From NCBI GenBank assembly GCA_003640385.1, contig RCAB01000928.1:1-12252 (forward strand): DNA of 12,252 bases. Direction: 5' to 3'. Source of the DNA: Setaria digitata (Eukaryota > Nematoda > Chromadorea > Rhabditida > Setariidae). A program made the translations under genes and the position numbers. Positions 8,057-12,252 of this stretch are shown here, piece after piece; within the stretch, counting starts at the first letter, position 1; every line of letters starts with the position of its first letter. Below the pieces are notes generated by a model that saw nothing but the letters and a program-made list of their open reading frames with translations, searched no databases and was not told where the DNA came from.

Positions 8057-9300
8057 TGATAAGAGAGATGTATTACATCAATCATTCAATCAGTTCATCA
8101 GATAACTTTTGCACAAAAAAAAAAAAAAAAAAATGAGAAAAACTAAGAAAACCTGTGTAGAAAATATAATTAGAAGCTGTGAACAAAAGTATGTGTTAAA
8201 ATTATTGAAATAAAAAATTTGTGCCAGCAAAAATGAGCATTGAAGAGACATTATGAATGAAGAAAGAAAAAAGCGAGAACAAAATATGACTTCGCAAAGT
8301 AAAAAATAAACTTTCCAGAGAAAACAAAACAAACATACATACAATGCAAGAAAAAAATGTCTCAATCTTCAATCCGATATAAAAAAAAAAGTAGAAGAAA
8401 ATTACAGTGAACAGAATTACAATATATGAAAAAGAATACACACTGGAAGAAATACACAAAGGAAAATTTACGAAAAACACTACCGGAAATACGAAAACGA
8501 ACGATAATGATAACAAAAAGCAGTGAAAGATATGGGCACAGCCGAAGATCTTTTGAATCGGCAATGGAAATAAGTAATATACTAATATAACTCACTAATG
8601 GCAAGTATTCTCCAGAAATTGTAGGATTAAAAGACTTTTTTTTTTTTCTGAAAGTTGTGAAATACTAAAATCTCAATTAAACATTGTCAAAATAAAACTT
8701 CGCATTTACTTGAATATGTAAATAATTTGAATTTTCAAAGGGACTGATTTTTTTTTATTAACATAGAAAGATGAGATTAGTTAAACATTTTTCAGAGATT
8801 TAGACTCAAAGGAACTTTAAAATTTCTGAAGGAGTGTGAGAAAAAAAAAAAAAAGGGAAAAAAAACTATTACTAAACAAGCGGAGAACACAAATGCAAGG
8901 AACGCAGCGGTGATGTTGAATGGTGATGTAATTAATCTGTAATAACAATAACAATCGTACTCATGATTATCAGAATAAGACTGGAAGATTTTAAAATATG
9001 ATGACGAATAAGGATGAAAAAAATGGAGAAATTTTCAACTCCCAGATAAGAAGTAAGCGAAAACTAAAAAATATGCAAGTAATGCGAACATACACGTACA
9101 CTAATATAAAGATTTTAAAAAAATATGAAACCTATTTAAACAAATTTGAGTGAAGAATTCTGTAGCTTACTAAAATTTTAAAAGCCGATGAAAAGTTTTG
9201 AAATTTCAGAATTCGAATTTATGCAGAATCACAAAATTTGGAATTTCCTCTCTCCATATAAAAATTGAAACCTGGCAATAACAACCCATTCGACAAATAA
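8057..9300. other. A/purine-rich spacer, no gene
   Basis: The plus strand is strongly A- and purine-rich, with A-runs at 8115-8133 (19) and 8841-8854 (14) and one opposite T-run at 8636-8647. Minus-strand open frames at 8090-8604 translate to Phe/Leu/Ser-rich hydrophobic strings that follow directly from the base bias, so I do not call them genes. It may include distal 3' flank of the importin gene. Confidence 0.6.
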
Positions 9301-10080
9301 CTAACTGATTGCAAGTGTCAGCGATCGTTACAATGATAAAATATTGCTGAAGCAAAAAGAGGCATATTCCCGGATTTTTAAGAGTACCGAGAAGATAAAT
9401 ATATCAAAGGCAAATATTCAAATCAAAATATCCTAACTAACTAACGTCACAGTGGTCATCCTTAGTCACTTAAGGAACAGACATTCCGACTTACTGCGCT
9501 GAATGATCGAAGGAACGATCAAGACAACGAACAAAATTTAGGGATAGGAACAAACCGGCTGTTTGACAAAATGCAACATAGCGTTTCATCATCACTTCTA
9601 ACGCACAGTTTGTATACTGTCATGAATAATAACAAACAAATAACCACTTTTTGTCCCAAGCGAAATAAATTACCTCATTTACCGAGAAAACAACGACTCT
9701 GCAAGGTAAAATCGACTCTGAGAGAAACTATCACATTTAAATTGTGGCAAATATTCAAATTCTCAACAAAAAAAAAAAATTTTGCGAATCAATTTTCCAT
9801 TTGTTAAAGTTGAGAAAAAAAAGAACAAAAAGTAAAAAACATAGTAACACCAAAATTATTTAATAAAGGGTGTACGAGTAATGCGCAAACGAAAATGCAG
9901 CCTAGCGCATAAAACACCGTAGCTGCCAAAAACAAATCCAAAACGACTGACAGACAGATACACAAAGTAAAGCAAAAGCATGAAATAAGGAATTGTAGGA
10001 CGCAGGAAATGAACGATTATCAATAATCAAATATTCTAATGATTTCAGGAAAGATGTTACTTTGACTTCATTTTCCGATT
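9301..10080 (-). other. 3' flank / possible 3' UTR of importin-beta
   Basis: This stretch follows the importin stop codon on the minus strand. I found no canonical AATAAA on that strand; AATAAT near 9855-9860 and AATGAA just after the stop are variant candidates only. The part at 9400-9560 has more balanced composition and includes a 6-6-6 inverted repeat (TGATCG...CGATCA, 9504-9521). Confidence 0.35.
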
Positions 10081-10256
10081 CTAATTATGGTTTTCCATTT
10101 TTACTGTTTTCAATTTTCGAATCTCCTGAGTTGCCCAAAGGGCGAGTGATTTAGTTTTCGCCGCTTTACTTCGTCGTCCTTTCGTTAACATCGCTGAGAT
10201 ATTCTGGTTATCGACATACGGTAATATTTGTTCACCAAATGACATGACCAGATCTC
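10081..10256 (-). CDS. imb-1: Importin-beta last exon and stop codon
   Basis: After ATTATTTCAG the first two bases complete the Gly of GLLGD, then DLVMSFGEQILPYV leads to the conserved tail LTKGRRSKAAKTKSLALWAT and QEIRKLK. It ends in TAG at 10083-10081, seven or so residues after the human end point. The intron before it is 10257-10539. Confidence 0.96.
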
Positions 10257-12252
10257 CTGAAATAATGATTTGAATCTTTACAAGAAATCATAATTTCGAG
10301 TTTCAAACTTTCATCATTACTATTTTCGGCAAATATTATTGAAAATGGTAAAGATAGAAAATATCTTGCGATAGCTGCAAGACCAAATCAGAGTCACTAC
10401 CATGTATAAATTTTCTGGAAAAAAAAAATCCTCCGAATATTCTCATGAAAACCACTTATAATCCACTTACTGATTTACCTGGAACTAAGAACTGGTAACT
10501 ACCAGTGAAATTAGAGAAGCAATCAAGGAAGACACTAACCAAGTAATCCAGAAGCTGCGCCTATCAGTGAGTTTGGTGAATTACTAGTAGCAATGAGTTC
10601 AATCAAGCCCAGCATATTTTGTATCTGATCTCGTAATTGTTGCAGTTCATTATTTTGTGTTGTTCGCATCCCTTGCACGATACCTGTATATGCTTCTACG
10701 CAACTTTCTCTCAATTGTTCCACATATTCAACATTATCGTAATCTTCCTGAAATTATAAATTCTTCCGCCTTAAAATAACTATATCTAAAGTGTCTCTTG
10801 GTAACCATGTATATGCAGGATTTCATAAACTGCAAAGAACAGTCATTCCTACAAATTATACTCCTCTAAATTCATTTCACAAAAACTTTAAAAATTCACT
10901 GAATTTCTGTACCAACCGGATCTTCCACTTTTGCGGTAGAAAGGGCCATAACCAGTACAGCCATAACATATTCATAGTAACGGGTAAAATTAGGACCAAT
11001 TGCTAGCGCGACATCACCAAAACAGGAAAGTACGGCTGGTTTCACTAATCGATCTATTTTATCACTCTGAAAAAGGAAATTACTGAATAAAGCAAACTTT
11101 TATTTTTACTCTTTCAGAACAAGGCAACGATCAAACAGCAATGAAAAACACAGCAAAAATATTAAATCTAAAAAAAAAAAAATTAACTTCAACAACAGAC
11201 CTGTACAATCTGAAAAAGCAATCCCATAAATTCGTCTAAATGAGGCATCAAAGATGCTTCTAGTGCACGGCACAAATCAACTAGTACACCAATAGCTGCT
11301 GAACATACTTGACCTTCTTCATGATTTTGCAATCCAGCTACCAGGAATGGTTTGAATACATCCAAATATGTAGCAAATTGGCAACCCAGTGCTGAAATAA
11401 TCACTTCATGGACTGATAAGAAAAAAAAAAAAGACCACTATAGTGAAGCAAAATTTCACTGAACTGCTGAGAGTTTTTAAAAATTCTACAGTAAAAACGG
11501 GGACCTCCAATAAGTGTACTAACTGCCATTAAAGCATCTTCCATGACACCACCACATTCTTTTCCAGCACACCTGAAAATTGAAACACATAGCTTTGACT
11601 TTATCTGAATAGTCGGAAGTACTCCAATAGAGGAAGCATGAATGTATGGAAGGCCACCTAAGTAAATTAATGAATCACAATTACTTTGCAGATAACAGTA
11701 AAATGTTTATTTCGCTGCCTATTATTATTTAATGCTCGAGGTAAATCAAATGTTAGTAAAAGTTCCATGTTACATGTTATTCGGCATATGAAAACAAAAT
11801 TTTCAAGCTATTCAATTCTGCTGTCATCCTAACTAAAACAATTAGAAAGGCTTGAATGTGGAACTTTTTGATCCTCTGCAGAAATAAAACTTGGAAATTA
11901 ACAGAAAACAATACCTTTGCATGATTTGCAGCAAACCTTGCATGATAGCATCACCAATATACGGTGTATCTTCCGGTCTCATTTTGCGTAGTACGGACTG
12001 CAATGTTGCACACACCAACGATTCTAAATCTCTCAGCTGGCTCTGAAAAGCAAAAAAGAAAGGAAAATGAGCAGGAAAAAGAGTGAATAAATCAAACTGA
12101 ACGAAAAAAAATTAATTCAATTCTTTGTTACGCTATTTTCATTTCCGTCTTTCCCCTCCTCTCTCCCTCCCCCTCCTCCTCAGACTTCCACCATTGCTTC
12201 CAGAACATCATCAACAACAAGTAATCTCTTAGTCACGTCGTGAAAAAAGTTA
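10081..12252 (-). CDS. imb-1: Importin subunit beta-1 (karyopherin beta-1), C-terminal part, 5' end outside window
   Basis: Importin-beta carries cargo, often through importin-alpha, across nuclear pores and is released by RanGTP. Its C-terminal HEAT repeats are known to hold the importin-alpha IBB domain. Chained exons in gene order are 12252-12186, 12042-11915, 11572-11505, 11391-11201, 11066-10917, 10747-10540 and 10256-10081, about 328 residues. They match remembered human KPNB1 from its DCYPAV region to the end without large gaps. Landmarks are [78 protein letters not shown], and the end GRRSKAAKTKSLALWATQEIRKLK. All phases agree. The loop before exon 12042 is about seven residues shorter than in human. 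The symbol follows the C. elegans name for this ortholog. Confidence 0.95.
10540..10747 (-). CDS. imb-1: Importin-beta exon ([16 protein letters not shown])
   Basis: After ATAATTTCAG it begins [20 protein letters not shown], very close to [25 protein letters not shown] in KPNB1, and ends GLLG with donor G|GTTAGT in phase 1. The stretch between (TTQNNELQQLRDQIQNMLGL) is the divergent helix of the penultimate HEAT repeat. Confidence 0.96.
10917..11066 (-). CDS. imb-1: Importin-beta exon ([17 protein letters not shown])
   Basis: After CTTTTTCAG it reads [20 protein letters not shown] and LAIG, matching RSVKPQILSVFGDIALAIG of KPNB1. Exactly 50 codons, phase 0 at both ends. The donor is CCG|GTTGGT; a GTACAG four bases later would break phase. 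Plus-strand frames here are shadows. Confidence 0.93.
11201..11391 (-). CDS. imb-1: Importin-beta exon (DVFKPFL...DLCRALE)
   Basis: It encodes [20 protein letters not shown] through DLCRALEASLMPHLDEFM and ends FQIVQ|GT in phase 0. The acceptor TTATTTCAG|CA at 11392 gives exactly the human helix spacing ([15 protein letters not shown] versus STLVEVLGGEFLKYM). A second acceptor, CTTATCAG, 21 or so bases upstream would insert seven residues (HEVIISA-type) in frame. Confidence 0.95.
11505..11572 (-). CDS. imb-1: Importin-beta micro-exon of 68 bases
   Basis: This exon is too short for an ORF scan. After ATTTTCAG it encodes [20 protein letters not shown] and IG, matching [20 protein letters not shown] of the human protein. 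One leading and one trailing base join its neighbours in phase. The donor GGAG|GTCCCC is not consensus beyond the GT. Confidence 0.93.
11915..12042 (-). CDS. imb-1: Importin-beta exon ([12 protein letters not shown])
   Basis: The acceptor CTTTTCAG gives [20 protein letters not shown] in phase 0, almost identical in layout to the same helix in KPNB1 (SLLCATLQNVLRKV). The exon ends CAAAG|GTATTG in phase 2, so AG joins the first G of the next exon as Arg. Confidence 0.95.
12147..12185 (-). other. Intronic polypurine / polypyrimidine tract
   Basis: The first 40 or so bases of the intron 12043-12185 are nearly all purine on the coding strand, with G-runs of 5, 3 and 4. On the plus strand the same bases read as a pyrimidine tract ending CTCCTCAG at 12183, a false acceptor on the wrong strand. 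The tract sits directly beside a weak donor. Confidence 0.75.
12186..12252 (-). CDS. imb-1: Importin-beta exon, cut by the window edge
   Basis: It encodes NFFHDVTKRLLVVDDVLEAM then VE, matching the HEAT helix of KPNB1 that reads [21 protein letters not shown]. The donor is weak: GAA|GTCTGA (end 12186) or, two codons earlier, ATG|GTGGAA (end 12192). Both keep phase 0, and a stop follows immediately. A G-rich tract begins right after it in the intron. Confidence 0.8.

Noticed and set aside
8090..8604. Overlapping minus-strand frames rich in Phe, Leu and Ser that look like membrane proteins
   Set aside because: They are produced by the A-rich plus strand (TTT, TTC, CTT codons). Three overlapping frames look equally hydrophobic, which is typical of composition bias.
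9571..9807. 78-residue basic open frame on the plus strand
   Set aside because: No recognisable domain, no nearby promoter or splice context, and it sits in the probable 3' flank of importin-beta on the other strand.
867..12252. Nematode operon joining importin-beta and the receptor
   Set aside because: The genes are in tandem, but about 5.7 kb separate them, far beyond the roughly 100-base spacing of trans-spliced operons, and the receptor has its own TATA box.
1..12252. tRNA, rRNA, spliced-leader RNA, CRISPR or bacterial elements
   Set aside because: I looked for cloverleaf-like blocks, known leader sequence and regularly spaced repeats and saw none; the intron-exon structure is eukaryotic throughout.

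Overview
The window is eukaryotic nuclear DNA that is AT-rich. It holds short introns (about 80 to 340 bases) with GT...TTTTCAG-type borders and two spliced protein genes, both on the minus strand. The intron style, base composition and protein divergence suggest a nematode, possibly a filarial or other spirurid worm. The genus is inference; no sequence here names it.

Right side (about 10081-12252, minus): the 3' end of the importin-beta (karyopherin beta-1) gene. Eight coding exons can be chained with matching splice phases into roughly the last 328 residues, and the 5' part of the gene lies beyond the window. Left side (about 867-4366, minus): a complete or nearly complete nuclear hormone receptor gene of seven coding exons. 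It has a very long disordered N-terminal domain of about 660 residues, a two-zinc-finger DNA-binding domain split by an intron, and a short divergent ligand-binding domain. By memory its DNA-binding domain and the residues after it look most like the NR1 group, especially retinoic-acid-receptor-like proteins. That would be unusual for a nematode. The terminal AF-2 helix was not found. A TATA box about 95 bases before the ATG and a nuclear-receptor half-site pair farther upstream fit a compact promoter.

Between the two genes lie about 5.7 kb with no coding exon I can support. This spacer holds an island of more balanced base composition at about 5850-6060 with a CRE, a TATA box and several short palindromes pointing rightward, a hairpin at 6917-6953, a palindromic GATA pair at 7651-7670, and a strongly A/purine-rich stretch at about 8030-10060. 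Left of the receptor lies a long TA-rich repeat (about 453-600) that contains one unresolved base.

The genes are in tandem but far too separated to be a nematode operon. No functional link between them is visible beyond the general fact that importin-beta imports nuclear proteins. All exon borders were chosen by hand from splice motifs, phase and remembered family alignments.
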